Part shown: positions 1 to 7,785 of the stretch, piece by piece | Position numbering within the stretch: the first letter of the stretch is position 1 | Layout: every line of letters begins with the position of its first letter | Source: Pelotomaculum_C sp050950345 | GTDB taxonomy: Bacteria > Bacillota > Desulfotomaculia > Desulfotomaculales > Pelotomaculaceae | Length of the DNA: 64,000 nt | Reading direction: 5' to 3' | Assembly: GCA_050950345.1 (NCBI GenBank) | Contig: JBMNHK010000007.1 | Span: 248,001 to 312,000, forward strand | The notes under the pieces: model-generated | Told to the model about the DNA's origin: nothing | What the model saw: the letters and a program-made list of their open reading frames with translations, nothing else | The model's database searches: none | Translations under genes and position numbers: made by a program

Positions 1-233
1 CCATGAAGCCGCGCTACCTGATCTTAGACGAGCCGACAGCCTATTTGGATGTCTACCGCCGCCGTTTATTGGGTGAACACCTGCAAAAAATCCGTACTGA
101 GCTGGTCTGCGGCATTATCGTGGTCAGCCATGACCGGGATTTTGTGGGTGAATACTGCCAAAGAGAAGTAGTTATGCCCGGCGCAGGTATGGTTGAAAAT
201 CATGTTGATAGCCCGCAGAGGAGAGCCTTATGA
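1..233 (+). CDS. ABC/ECF transporter ATP-binding protein, C-terminal part (cut by window edge)
   Basis: Only the last 76 or so codons are present; the reading frame is open at the left edge. The visible piece has the Walker B/D-loop LILDEPTAYLD (residues 6-16 of the fragment) and the H-loop VVSHDRDF, so it is the end of an ABC ATPase. Its stop overlaps the start of the next gene (ATGA, 230-233), and that gene is an EcfT-type membrane subunit, so this is most likely an EcfA/CbiO-type ATPase of an energy-coupling-factor importer for a vitamin or metal. The substrate cannot be told, because no S component is in the window. Confidence 0.85.
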   Translation, partial: MKPRYLILDEPTAYLDVYRRRLLGEHLQKIRTELVCGIIVVSHDRDFVGEYCQREVVMPGAGMVENHVDSPQRRAL

Positions 234-964
234 CACTCTTTTCTCTGGTGAAGTGGGATCCGCGTTGCAAAATCATACTCATGGCCTGCCTTTCCACCTT
301 GGCCATGCTCCGGGGTGAGGTATGGTTTCTCTTTGGACTTTTGGTTTTTACCTGTCTGCTCGTGATGTTGGGCGGTGCTGAATTATCAGGTGCTTTAGGG
401 CAGGTGAAAGGACTTTTAGGGTTGATCTTCTCGCTGTTTATCATCCAGTGCTTCTTTACCAGAAGCGGCGAGCCTTGGTTGGTTATCGGCGGATTTACCT
501 TGATTACTTCGGGTGGTATAGAGCTGGCTTGTATTCTGAGCCTGCGCTTGTTTATTCTAGCTTTTTCCGCCTTGCTCCTTCTCACCGGAGGGGTGCGGGA
601 TTATCTGCTGGCTTTGGTGCAAATGAAGATACCTTATGAGATCGCTTTTATGACTATGGCTTCCGTGCATTTTATACCGATTTTGCGTGAAGAGGCGCTA
701 AATGTCTTTTACGCCATACAATTGCGGGGTTGCGAACTGCAAAAAGCCTCCTGGCGCAAAAAGCTGCATACTTATCTGGAGATTTGCCTGCCGATTTTGG
801 TGGGCGCTTTGAAGCGCACCAGGGCCATGGCTTTGGCCATGGAGGCCAGGGCCTTTCGCGCTTATCCCAAGCGGACATATCTGCGGCGTTTGGTGCTGAA
901 AAAGAACGACAAGGCGATATTGGTTGCCGTCCCTGTCATTACATTGGTATTGCTTGTTTACTGA
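230..964 (+). CDS. ECF transporter transmembrane subunit EcfT/CbiQ family
   Basis: A 244-residue hydrophobic protein with about five to six membrane segments. The cytoplasmic coupling helix typical of EcfT proteins is visible near residues 200-220 (AMALAMEARAFRAYPKRTYL), where A-R-A/G motifs dock on the ATPases. The start overlaps the upstream ATPase stop by four bases, implying translational coupling. In the family this subunit connects the two ATPases to a substrate-specific S component. No S component follows; the next gene is a MobB-like Fe-S protein, which might hint at a molybdenum or cofactor link, but that is weak inference. Confidence 0.85.
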   Translation: MTLFSLVKWDPRCKIILMACLSTLAMLRGEVWFLFGLLVFTCLLVMLGGAELSGALGQVKGLLGLIFSLFIIQCFFTRSGEPWLVIGGFTLITSGGIELACILSLRLFILAFSALLLLTGGVRDYLLALVQMKIPYEIAFMTMASVHFIPILREEALNVFYAIQLRGCELQKASWRKKLHTYLEICLPILVGALKRTRAMALAMEARAFRAYPKRTYLRRLVLKKNDKAILVAVPVITLVLLVY

Positions 965-974
965 TTTGTGAATA

Positions 975-1721
975 ATGGTTTACCAAAAAATTTCGTGTGG
1001 TGAGGAAATGAAAATACTGGCTGTTTGTGGTACTGATTTAGAATTTGTTAGCAAAATGGTACAAGCTCTGGTAGAAGAATTAACTTATTGTCGTTATCAA
1101 GTTGCTTGGTGGCGGCAAGAAGTTGGAAAGGATCTACCAAATCAAGGGGTGCTCGAGCATACTTTATTGGAAGTGCATAATGGCTATAGCCAAATTTATC
1201 TGCCTGGACAGCTCACTTTGGAGGACAGCATGCCTTACTTAGCTCATGATTTTGTCATCGTAGAAGGTGAGCAAGGCTCTGCGCCGCAATTGATTTGTGC
1301 CGCTAATGAAAGTGATTTAAAAAATCTATGGACGCCTTTAGCTTTAGCCGGAGTAGTTACCAGGCATGAGTTTGAAGAAAACCATCACGGGCAACCGGTT
1401 TTCGCTATCAGTCAGATCAAGGATTTGGTCAAGTTCCTTATTAATGCTGTCCCGGAGCGGCTGCCTTTTCTTGTCCCCAATCCTTGCTGCGGGGCTTGTG
1501 GTCGTTCTGATTGTAAATCAATGATGGCGGATATTGTAGCAGGGAAAGCGGAGCTAAAGGATTGTGCCATATTAAATGCCAAAGTAGAGATAAAAATAGG
1601 CGATCAGGAATTAGTGTTGGTGGAATTTGTGCAAGATTTTATAAAAAAAACAGTTACAGGTATGTTAAGCGCCCTAGATGGCTACCGGGAGAACAGTTCC
1701 ATTGAAATAAAAATTAAGTAA
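975..1721 (+). CDS. MobB-like protein with C-terminal [4Fe-4S] (FeS family) domain
   Basis: A 248-residue soluble protein. The N-terminal 150 residues resemble the MobB/MGD-biosynthesis fold: a first strand (MKILAVCGT, from internal Met 12) and a D-x-V-I-V-E-G-E segment near residue 95 like MobB's D-x-x-x-x-E-G motif. The first loop (VCGTDLEFVSK) lacks the GKS/T of a working P-loop. Residues about 170-195 carry CCGACGRSDCKSMMADI...C, the C-x2-C-x4-C-x(n)-C pattern of the FeS domain seen in RnfB and corrinoid proteins. Such MobB-FeS fusions occur in anaerobes; the role is unknown, possibly molybdopterin or Fe-S related. The start is uncertain: ATG 975 has no clear ribosome site and ATG 1008 has GGTGAGG only 2 bases away. 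Confidence 0.7.
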   Translation: MVYQKISCGEEMKILAVCGTDLEFVSKMVQALVEELTYCRYQVAWWRQEVGKDLPNQGVLEHTLLEVHNGYSQIYLPGQLTLEDSMPYLAHDFVIVEGEQGSAPQLICAANESDLKNLWTPLALAGVVTRHEFEENHHGQPVFAISQIKDLVKFLINAVPERLPFLVPNPCCGACGRSDCKSMMADIVAGKAELKDCAILNAKVEIKIGDQELVLVEFVQDFIKKTVTGMLSALDGYRENSSIEIKIK

Positions 1722-1740
1722 ACTAAGTGGTCTATTAATT

Positions 1741-1780
1741 AAAAGGCGTTACGAAGCTGTGCAGCTTCATAACGCCTTTT
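1741..1780. terminator. Bidirectional intrinsic terminator
   Basis: AAAAGGCGTTACGAAGCTG (1741-1759) pairs with a near-perfect complement ending in CGCCTTTT at 1780, giving A-rich and T-rich flanks on either strand. It lies between the convergent MobB-like gene and hcp and can serve both. Confidence 0.9.
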
Positions 1781-1793
1781 AATATTGTACTAA

Positions 1794-3353
1794 TTAGCCG
1801 AGGATGGCTTTTAAATCAGCTTCCGGCGTGCTGATGGGCTTGATGTTGAACTTCTCCACCAGGACGTTTAATACGGTTGGGGAGAGAAAAGCCGGCAGTG
1901 TGGGCCCCAGGTAAATATTCTTGATGCCTAAGGATAGCAGGGTTAACAGGATGCAAACAGCTTTCTGCTCGTACCAGGAAAGAGCTATGGCCAGCGGTAA
2001 TTCATTGACATCACAGTTGAAAGCATTGGCTAAGGCCACGGCCACTTGGATAGCGGAATAAGCGTCGTTGCACTGGCCCATGTCCATAAGGCGGGGCAGG
2101 CCGTCGATTTCGCCCAGGTCCAGGTCGTTGAAGCGGAATTTGCCGCAAGCCAGGGTAAGAACAACGGTGTCCTGGGGTGTTTGCTTTACAAATTCAGTGT
2201 AGTAATTCCGGCCGGGTTTGGCTCCATCGCAACCGCCCACCAGGAAGATATGCTTGAGGGCACCTGCTTTAACTGCGTCAATCACTTTGTCGGCAACACC
2301 AAGTACGGTATTGTGGGCAAAGCCGGTCATTACTTCCGTACCGCCGTTGATGCCGGTAAAGTTTTTGTCTTCAGCCCAGCCGCCAAGCTCAAGGGCTTTA
2401 TTGATCACCGGGGTAAAATCCTTCACCCCATCCTTACCTTCCGGAATGTGCTGCAGGCCGGGGTAACCTACAACAGCAGTGGTAAAGATTCTGTCCGAAT
2501 AGGAAGCCTTCGGCGGCATTAAGCAGTTAGTAGTGTAGAGAATGGGGGCCGGTATACTATCGAATTCTTTCTGCTGATTTTGCCAGGCTGTCCCGAGATT
2601 ACCTTTTAATTGCGGGTATTTTTTCAGCTCCGGGTAGGCGTGGGCCGGCAGCATTTCACCATGGGTGTAGATATTAATGCCCTTGCCTTCCGTTTGCTCT
2701 AACAGCTGTTTTAGATCCAGCAAGTCATGGCCGGTGATGACGATAAAGGGACCTTTTTCCACGGACAGGGGCACCTTGGTTGGCACCGGATGTCCGTAAG
2801 CGGCGGTATTGGCCTCGTCCAAAAGCGCCATGCACTTGAGGTTGATCTGTCCGAACTCCATGATCAGATCCAGCCATTCTTCGACAGTGTGTTCTTCCCC
2901 GATGGCGCGCATACCCTTAAAGAACCAGTCGGTAACTCCAGCATCCTCTTTACCCAGTACGTATGCGTGCCAGGCGTAAGCTGCCATGCCGCGTATACCT
3001 AAAAGCAGGGTGGAGCGCAGGGATACTATGTCGGTGTCCCCATGGAAGATGTCTTCGGCGGGCATATCCTCTGCGCCGCCCAGCTTAGCTTTTTCGGCTC
3101 GCACTTCGGCGATGAGCTCATCAATGCGCTCTGCATCGAAATTGACGTTGGTAATCGTAGCGAAAAGGGCCTGCATCATCAATTCAGTTGCTTTTTTGCC
3201 GGGTTCTTTACCTTCTGCAGCCCGGGCCAGTCCTACTAAAGCGCCGGTTAACTCATCCTGTTTGTCTGCCACATCAGGTTTTTTGCCGCACACTCCGACT
3301 CTGGTACAGCCTTTGCCGCCTACAGTTTGTTCACACTGAAAACAGAACATCAT
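1794..3353 (-). CDS. hcp: Hydroxylamine reductase / hybrid cluster protein, class I
   Basis: A 519-residue protein of normal family length. Four N-terminal cysteines (4, 7, 16, 22) are spaced C-x2-C-x8-C-x5-C, the pattern of class I Hcp from strict anaerobes, binding a [4Fe-4S] cluster. Hybrid-cluster ligand regions are present in order: GGTEVM/HNTVLG, VGGCDGAKPG, LACGKFRFN and DMGQCNDAYSAI. The family reduces hydroxylamine in vitro and NO in vivo and protects against nitrosative stress in the cytoplasm. It is 40 bases downstream of a ferredoxin gene on the same strand and divergent from a Crp/Fnr regulator, the usual context of HcpR-type control. The start has GGAGGAATGAATG just upstream. 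Confidence 0.97.
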   Translation of the reverse strand: MMFCFQCEQTVGGKGCTRVGVCGKKPDVADKQDELTGALVGLARAAEGKEPGKKATELMMQALFATITNVNFDAERIDELIAEVRAEKAKLGGAEDMPAEDIFHGDTDIVSLRSTLLLGIRGMAAYAWHAYVLGKEDAGVTDWFFKGMRAIGEEHTVEEWLDLIMEFGQINLKCMALLDEANTAAYGHPVPTKVPLSVEKGPFIVITGHDLLDLKQLLEQTEGKGINIYTHGEMLPAHAYPELKKYPQLKGNLGTAWQNQQKEFDSIPAPILYTTNCLMPPKASYSDRIFTTAVVGYPGLQHIPEGKDGVKDFTPVINKALELGGWAEDKNFTGINGGTEVMTGFAHNTVLGVADKVIDAVKAGALKHIFLVGGCDGAKPGRNYYTEFVKQTPQDTVVLTLACGKFRFNDLDLGEIDGLPRLMDMGQCNDAYSAIQVAVALANAFNCDVNELPLAIALSWYEQKAVCILLTLLSLGIKNIYLGPTLPAFLSPTVLNVLVEKFNIKPISTPEADLKAILG

Positions 3354-3393
3354 TCATTCCTCCTTTTAGCTTTTGTTTTTTAGCTTATGGCTC

Positions 3394-4113
3394 CTAATCC
3401 TCCAGCACAGTGCCGTCTGTTGCGATGGTGACAATCTGCCAGGGGATCATTTTGCCGCTGTTCACCAGTGCCGTTTTGACGGCATTTTCGATGCCGCCGC
3501 AGCAAGGCACCTCCATGCGGAGCACGGTGACGCTTTTTATTTGATTTGCCTGCAATATCTGGGTTAATTTATCGGCGTAATCAACATCATCCAGTTTGGG
3601 ACAACCGATAATCGTTATTTTGTTGCGCATAAAGTCCTGATGAAAATTGGCATAGGCAAAAGCAGTACAGTCTGCAGCCACCAACAGGTGCGCGTTGTTG
3701 AAGTAGGGGGCGTGGGCGGGTACCAGCTGAATCTGGCAGGGCCACTGGCGCAACTGGGAAACCGGTGCAGCTGCTGCCTGAGCCGCAGGCTGCCGGGTTG
3801 GTCCTGCATCCCGATCAAAAGTTCTAGCCATAGTGCCGGGGCAGCCGCAGGCCAGTGTTTGCGGCATTTGGTTGAGCCTGGCCATGTTTCTTTTTACTGC
3901 TTCCTCATCATAGGGTGCAGCTTCACGTTCCTCAATGGTAATCGCTCCGGTAGGGCACTCCGGCAGGCAATCACCCAGCCCGTCACAGTAGCTTTCCGAT
4001 ACCAGCCGGGCTTTACCGTCAACCATCTGTAAGGCTCCCTCATGGCAGGCAGTAACGCATAGGCCACAGCCGTTGCACTTTTCTTCGTCGATGACAATAA
4101 TATTTCTCTTCAT
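3394..4113 (-). CDS. 4Fe-4S ferredoxin-type protein, Hcp partner
   Basis: A 239-residue protein. Residues about 13-25 carry a full CxxCxxCxxxC ferredoxin motif (CNGCGLCVTAC) and residues 43-55 a second one that lacks one cysteine (CDGLGDCLPECP), a variant common in these Hcp-linked ferredoxins. A linker of about 60 residues, including an alanine/glutamine-rich stretch, leads to a C-terminal domain with further cysteines (ACGCPGT, GCPKLDD, VPCCGG) that may hold another cluster. It probably delivers electrons to Hcp. The ribosome site AAGGAGGAAAA precedes ATG 4113. The C-terminal domain has no name I can give with certainty. Confidence 0.88.
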   Translation of the reverse strand: MKRNIIVIDEEKCNGCGLCVTACHEGALQMVDGKARLVSESYCDGLGDCLPECPTGAITIEEREAAPYDEEAVKRNMARLNQMPQTLACGCPGTMARTFDRDAGPTRQPAAQAAAAPVSQLRQWPCQIQLVPAHAPYFNNAHLLVAADCTAFAYANFHQDFMRNKITIIGCPKLDDVDYADKLTQILQANQIKSVTVLRMEVPCCGGIENAVKTALVNSGKMIPWQIVTIATDGTVLED

Positions 4114-4140
4114 CAGAGTTTTCCTCCTTTTATAGCATAG

Positions 4141-4168
4141 AAAGTAGAAATTAATAATTTATTACCAA
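4141..4168 (-). promoter_or_regulatory. Candidate promoter of the ferredoxin-hcp operon
   Basis: On the minus strand TTGGTA (4168-4163), a 16-base gap and TACTTT (4146-4141) make a weak sigma-A-like promoter. The -10 match is poor, fitting a promoter that needs an activator. The predicted start near 4134 would put the palindrome at 4183-4204 at about -60, the class I position for Crp/Fnr activators. Confidence 0.35.
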
Positions 4169-4182
4169 GACCTTAAATCGCG

Positions 4183-4216
4183 CTTAAGAATTTACATTCT
4201 TGAGCTTTTCTTGAGC
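4183..4216. promoter_or_regulatory. Palindromic operator candidate for the adjacent Crp/Fnr-family regulator
   Basis: CTTAAGAAT (4183-4191), TTAC, ATTCTTGAG (4196-4204) form a 22-base inverted repeat with one mismatch, the size and symmetry of a Crp/Fnr-family site. The right half-site is repeated as TTCTTGAGC at 4197-4205 and 4208-4216, one helical turn apart. The site lies in the divergent region between the ferredoxin-hcp operon and the regulator gene, so it could activate one and autoregulate the other. The binding protein is inferred from position only. Confidence 0.5.
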
Positions 4217-4231
4217 ATATTTTAATATATA

Positions 4232-4975
4232 GTGAGCATGAAAAACGGTAACCATGGTTACCAGTCAGCAAGGGTGAGGAAAATATTTAAAAAGTGGATG
4301 CCGGCATTGACTAAATGCAGCTTGTTTAAGGGCATTGCCCCCCTGGAATTAAATCTGGTGCTGTCATGCCTAAACCCCCTGGTGCATAGCTTCAAAAAAA
4401 ATGAGCCGGTGGCTGTGGCCGGCGAAAAAATGGCCGGTTTGGGGCTGGTTTTAGAGGGTGAAGTGCTGGTTGCCAAGGAAAGCGCGGCGGGTAACCGGGT
4501 GATTATGTCTGTAGATGGCCCCGGTGTGATTTTTGGCGAGATGGCTGCGTTTTCACCGGAGGGTAAATGGCCCGCTACAGTAATAGCCCGGCGTAACACG
4601 ACAATAATGTTTTTACACCAAGGGAAAATTGTAGGTAGTTGTGAAAACGCCTGTTCCAGCCACCAGTTGCTGGTTTCAAATATGCTCGGCATTCTTTCAG
4701 AAAAAGCACTGTTATTGAACAGGAAGGTTGAATATTTACTGATTAAGAGCCTGCGGGGGAAAATTAGTGCGTTTTTATTGGAACAATACAAAAAAACAGG
4801 CCGGGATACTTTTATGTTGCCGATGAACCGCAATGAACTGGCTGACTTTTTAAATGTTACACGCCCGTCCTTATCCCGTGAGATGAGCAGGCTAAGGGAA
4901 GAGGGCGTCATCGATTTTCACATGGAATCCATTAAAATTTTGCAGGTGGATGTTTTGAGGGGTATGGTTGATTAA
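4232..4975 (+). CDS. Crp/Fnr-family transcription regulator, HcpR-like
   Basis: A 247-residue two-domain protein: cyclic-nucleotide-binding-like beta roll at about residues 30-145 (GxVLVA...GVIFGEMAAF) and a winged helix-turn-helix at about 175-240 with recognition segment ELADFLNVTRPSLSREMSRL. There is no N-terminal cysteine set like FNR's. It is divergent from the ferredoxin-hcp operon, so an HcpR-type role in nitrosative-stress response is likely. The start is uncertain: GTG 4232 and ATG 4238 both lack a clear ribosome site, and a shorter start near GTG 4275 or ATG 4299 cannot be excluded. Confidence 0.85.
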   Translation: MSMKNGNHGYQSARVRKIFKKWMPALTKCSLFKGIAPLELNLVLSCLNPLVHSFKKNEPVAVAGEKMAGLGLVLEGEVLVAKESAAGNRVIMSVDGPGVIFGEMAAFSPEGKWPATVIARRNTTIMFLHQGKIVGSCENACSSHQLLVSNMLGILSEKALLLNRKVEYLLIKSLRGKISAFLLEQYKKTGRDTFMLPMNRNELADFLNVTRPSLSREMSRLREEGVIDFHMESIKILQVDVLRGMVD

Positions 4976-5042
4976 AGTACGCCTGGATAATGGCTTTATT
5001 GGGTGGATGTAAGAAATAATAGACGCTAAAGGAAAATAATGT

Positions 5043-5071
5043 TTGCATAATAACTGGCAATGGTGTATGAT
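5043..5071 (+). promoter_or_regulatory. Sigma-A-type promoter of the DEAD-box helicase leader
   Basis: TTGCAT (5043-5048), a 17-base gap and TATGAT (5066-5071). A transcript from about 5078 would have a leader of about 175 bases before the helicase start, containing the hairpin at 5127-5158. Confidence 0.6.
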
Positions 5072-5126
5072 GTATTGGTTGATTCAAGAGGTACTAATCT
5101 TTTCTTAGCCTGGGACTGCGGCATAT

Positions 5127-5166
5127 AAGGATTATTGCTTGGAATAGCGATAATCCTTTTATTTAT
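5127..5166 (+). terminator. Hairpin plus T-rich tract in the helicase leader (attenuator or upstream terminator)
   Basis: AAGGATTATTGCT (5127-5139) pairs with AGCGATAATCCTT (5146-5158) through 13 pairs including one G-U, with loop TGGAAT, followed by TTTATTTATG. It ends transcription either of the Crp/Fnr gene or, because a good promoter lies upstream of it at 5043-5071, inside the leader of the helicase. Confidence 0.6.
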
Positions 5167-5252
5167 GTTTTTTGACATAGAGTTTAAGAGGGAAGATGCG
5201 AGCCTAATTGGGCATACTAGAAAACAAAGAAAGACGTAAAGGAGAAAAAGGA

Positions 5253-6734
5253 TTGACAATATTTAGTGATTTTGGTTTAAGCGGGCCGGTCATCCGGTCC
5301 ATAAACAATATGGGTTTTGAAGAAGCCACACCCATCCAGGAGCAGGCGATCCCCATCGGTCTCAGGGGCTTGGATCTTATCGGGCAGGCTCACACAGGAA
5401 CCGGTAAGACAGCTGCCTTCGGCATAACGATGGTTGAATTTTTGGAGGTTGAACTGGAATACGTTCAGGCTGTGGTTTTGACCCCTACCAGAGAACTGGC
5501 TATTCAGGTAGCCGAGGAATTAAACAAAATTGGTCAGTTTAAAGGTATCCGCGCTTTGCCGGTCTATGGCGGCCAGGAGATTACCAGGCAAATCAGGGCT
5601 TTGAAAAACAGGCCGCAAATTATCGTGGCTACACCGGGACGCCTGATGGATCATATGCGGAGAAAAACAGTCCGTCTGAACCGGGTCAGAATGGTGGTTT
5701 TGGATGAGGCTGATGAAATGCTTAATATGGGTTTTGTAGAGGATATCGAAACCATCCTGACCGGGATGCCGGAGGAACGCCAGACATTGCTTTTTTCCGC
5801 TACGATACCTTCTGACATCCTGAATCTGGCCAAGCGTTTTATGAAACAACCGGAAATCATCAGGATCGAAGGCAAACAGGTTACTGTTGCGGCGATCGAA
5901 CAGAGTTATTTGGAGGTGGAAGAAAGACAGAAATTTGATGTCTTCTGCCGCCTGCTGGACATCCAGTCCCCTGACCGTTCAATAGTTTTCGGACGAACCA
6001 AACGCAGGGTTGATGAGCTTTTTGAGGCTTTAACCAAGCGGGGCTATTCAGTGGAGGCCATCCACGGCGATCTGGCCCAGTCCAAGCGGGATCAGGTGAT
6101 GCGCCGTTTTAAGGAAGGCGCTGTAGAGCTGCTGGTGGCTACCGATGTTGCCGCCCGTGGTCTTGATATCAGCGATGTGACTCATATCTATAACTTTGAT
6201 ATACCCCAGGATCCGGAAAGCTATGTGCACCGAATTGGTCGCACTGGCCGTGCCGGTAAGGCAGGCGTGGCTGTCAGCCTGGTTACGCCCAGGGAAATTT
6301 ATCAACTCAGGGTTATTGAGAAAATGACAGGCAAGAAGATTAACCGGAGGCCTGTGCCGACCTTAAAGGAAGCCATTGAAGGACAGCAGCGTCTGGCGAT
6401 GGAAAAACTGCTGCAAGTAGTTGAAAATGGGAGTGCAGGCAACTACAAGGACCTGGCGATAAGCCTTTTGGAGGAAAATGAAGCAGAGGACTTATTGGCT
6501 GCGGCATTAAAGATGCTCACTAAAGAACCTGACCGTACGCCGGTGACCTTAACCGAGGAACGGCCTTTGAGGCGCAAGCAGGTTAAATATTCTTCCGGGA
6601 AAAGAGGGTATGGTAGAAACGAAAGCTTCTCAAAAGGCTCCGGCCGCACCGGGGGGTATTCGACGGCAAGGGCCAAAAAAAAGAGTTTTGCCGAGCGCCC
6701 TTATCAGACAGCTTCCCGGAACGCTGTAAAGTAG
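5253..6734 (+). CDS. DEAD-box ATP-dependent RNA helicase (CshA/DeaD type)
   Basis: About 493 residues. All helicase motifs are visible in order: Q motif (F-G-L...TPIQEQAIP), AHTGTGKTAAFG (Walker A), PTRELA, TPGRLM, LDEADEML, FSAT, then ARGLDI and HRIGRTGRAG in the second RecA domain. Residues after about 420 form a basic tail rich in G, R, K and S, as in CshA/DeaD proteins that unwind rRNA, mRNA and cold-stabilised RNA. TTG 5253 is chosen because AAAGGAG lies 8 bases upstream; the open frame extends back to 5208 without a ribosome site. The leader may be regulated by the hairpin at 5127-5158. Confidence 0.95.
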   Translation: MTIFSDFGLSGPVIRSINNMGFEEATPIQEQAIPIGLRGLDLIGQAHTGTGKTAAFGITMVEFLEVELEYVQAVVLTPTRELAIQVAEELNKIGQFKGIRALPVYGGQEITRQIRALKNRPQIIVATPGRLMDHMRRKTVRLNRVRMVVLDEADEMLNMGFVEDIETILTGMPEERQTLLFSATIPSDILNLAKRFMKQPEIIRIEGKQVTVAAIEQSYLEVEERQKFDVFCRLLDIQSPDRSIVFGRTKRRVDELFEALTKRGYSVEAIHGDLAQSKRDQVMRRFKEGAVELLVATDVAARGLDISDVTHIYNFDIPQDPESYVHRIGRTGRAGKAGVAVSLVTPREIYQLRVIEKMTGKKINRRPVPTLKEAIEGQQRLAMEKLLQVVENGSAGNYKDLAISLLEENEAEDLLAAALKMLTKEPDRTPVTLTEERPLRRKQVKYSSGKRGYGRNESFSKGSGRTGGYSTARAKKKSFAERPYQTASRNAVK

Positions 6735-6779
6735 CTGACTTTTTGCCAAGCCGGTAAGCCGTGAGCAATATACCCGATT

Positions 6780-6809
6780 AAAAGACGATGCGCTGCAGGA
6801 TCGTCTTTT
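6780..6809 (+). terminator. Intrinsic terminator after the helicase
   Basis: AAAAGACGAT (6780-6789) pairs perfectly with ATCGTCTTTT (6800-6809). It separates the helicase from the convergent response-regulator gene and is symmetric enough to serve both. Confidence 0.85.
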
Positions 6810-6811
6810 GC

Positions 6812-7210
6812 TTATCTTGCATCCACCAGTTCGGCGCCGGCATTTGCATGGAGCAATTGATTTATGGTATCCCGCAAGGCAAAGATGTCATAAGGTTTGG
6901 TGAATAACGCCCGGTAGGCGCAGGCGGGAGGAAACGGCAGGGTATCAGGTGTTGAGCCGGAAGTGATAATTACGGGTATTTTATGCAAAAGCCGGTTGTT
7001 GTAGATGGTCTCCACCACGGTGCGTCCGCTGAGCACGGGTATGCAAAGATCTACCAGCACAAGGTCGGGCAGGGGAGGCTGTTCTAGTTGCCGCAGGCCG
7101 TTTTGGCCGTCGTAGCTGGTAATGACCTCATGCCCTTCTTCCTCTAGAGCCAGCTGGAGCACATAAGCAACATGCGGATCGTCTTCGATGATTAGAATGC
7201 GTGCGATAAT
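6812..7210 (-). CDS. Single-domain response regulator (receiver only), probable non-AUG start
   Basis: A CheY-like receiver of about 130 residues with no output domain. Receiver residues are present: acidic pair IEDDP, phospho-acceptor Asp in LVLVDLCIPVLSG, Thr/Ser in IITSGS and Lys in FTKPYD. The acidic pair lies upstream of the first standard start (GTG 7162), so translation must begin earlier. The only ribosome site is AAGGAGGAG (7223-7215), and the codons that follow in frame are ATT 7210 and ATC 7207, so a rare AUU/AUC start is likely. No kinase is adjacent; it may take part in a phosphorelay. The partner is unknown. Confidence 0.75.
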   Translation of the reverse strand: MIARILIIEDDPHVAYVLQLALEEEGHEVITSYDGQNGLRQLEQPPLPDLVLVDLCIPVLSGRTVVETIYNNRLLHKIPVIITSGSTPDTLPFPPACAYRALFTKPYDIFALRDTINQLLHANAGAELVDAR

Positions 7211-7785
7211 TCTTCTCCTCCTTACAAAAACAACCAGGAGTGCCGGACTGTTGCGTATCGGGGATTTTCTTATGGTACGGGTATTTTTAGTATACTCCAG
7301 CCAGCGGATAAAAATTGTAAAATTTTGCTATCTACAGGTAAGAAATTTATTTTAATATTCACTTGCATGAGGCAATAATATGTGTTATTATTTAGCCAAG
7401 CACCATCCTTACAGTAAGTCAGGTTAATGGTATTGCAGGAGCTTCGAAGGTGTTCGAGTGTTTGTTGCAAGGCAGTAAACCAGTCTTCCAGGGTAGTGTT
7501 TTTTGTGTTTTAAGGTTCGTGTTTTTCCGGTTTTAAGTAAGTCCGTTCAAGGTAAGTCTGTTTGTGGTTTTGGCTTCAAGGAGGATTCACATCGCAACAT
7601 CATTTCCGCGTTTCAGTTGTAAGAGCTTCCAATTGTCAGACTGGTAAGCGCAAGCAGCAGACTGTAAATGTAGGAAGTTGTAAGGATGGTTGCTTTATTA
7701 CAGGGAGAAGGGTCTAACCTTCTCCCTTTAGTATTGTTTAAAGTTGGCTAAGACTGCTTGAGGAGTAATTTTATGGCATGCGATT
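7211..7785. other. 575-base gap without a convincing gene
   Basis: Between the divergent receiver gene and the M48 peptidase no open frame has a ribosome site and protein-like composition. The stretch 7440-7700 holds loosely repeated GTAAG/AAGGT-rich motifs and ends at a terminator-like hairpin (7702-7727), so it could be an untranslated RNA or leader; no known RNA family is recognised. A 12-codon frame (ATG 7773, MACDCGGRYKR) with GAGGAG upstream overlaps the next gene's possible start. Confidence 0.4.
7702..7732 (+). terminator. Hairpin with weak T tract upstream of the M48 peptidase gene
   Basis: AGGGAGAAGG (7702-7711) pairs with CCTTCTCCCT (7718-7727), loop GTCTAA, followed by TTAGTATTGTTT. 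It looks like a terminator or attenuator of an untranslated transcript from 7440-7700. Confidence 0.55.
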
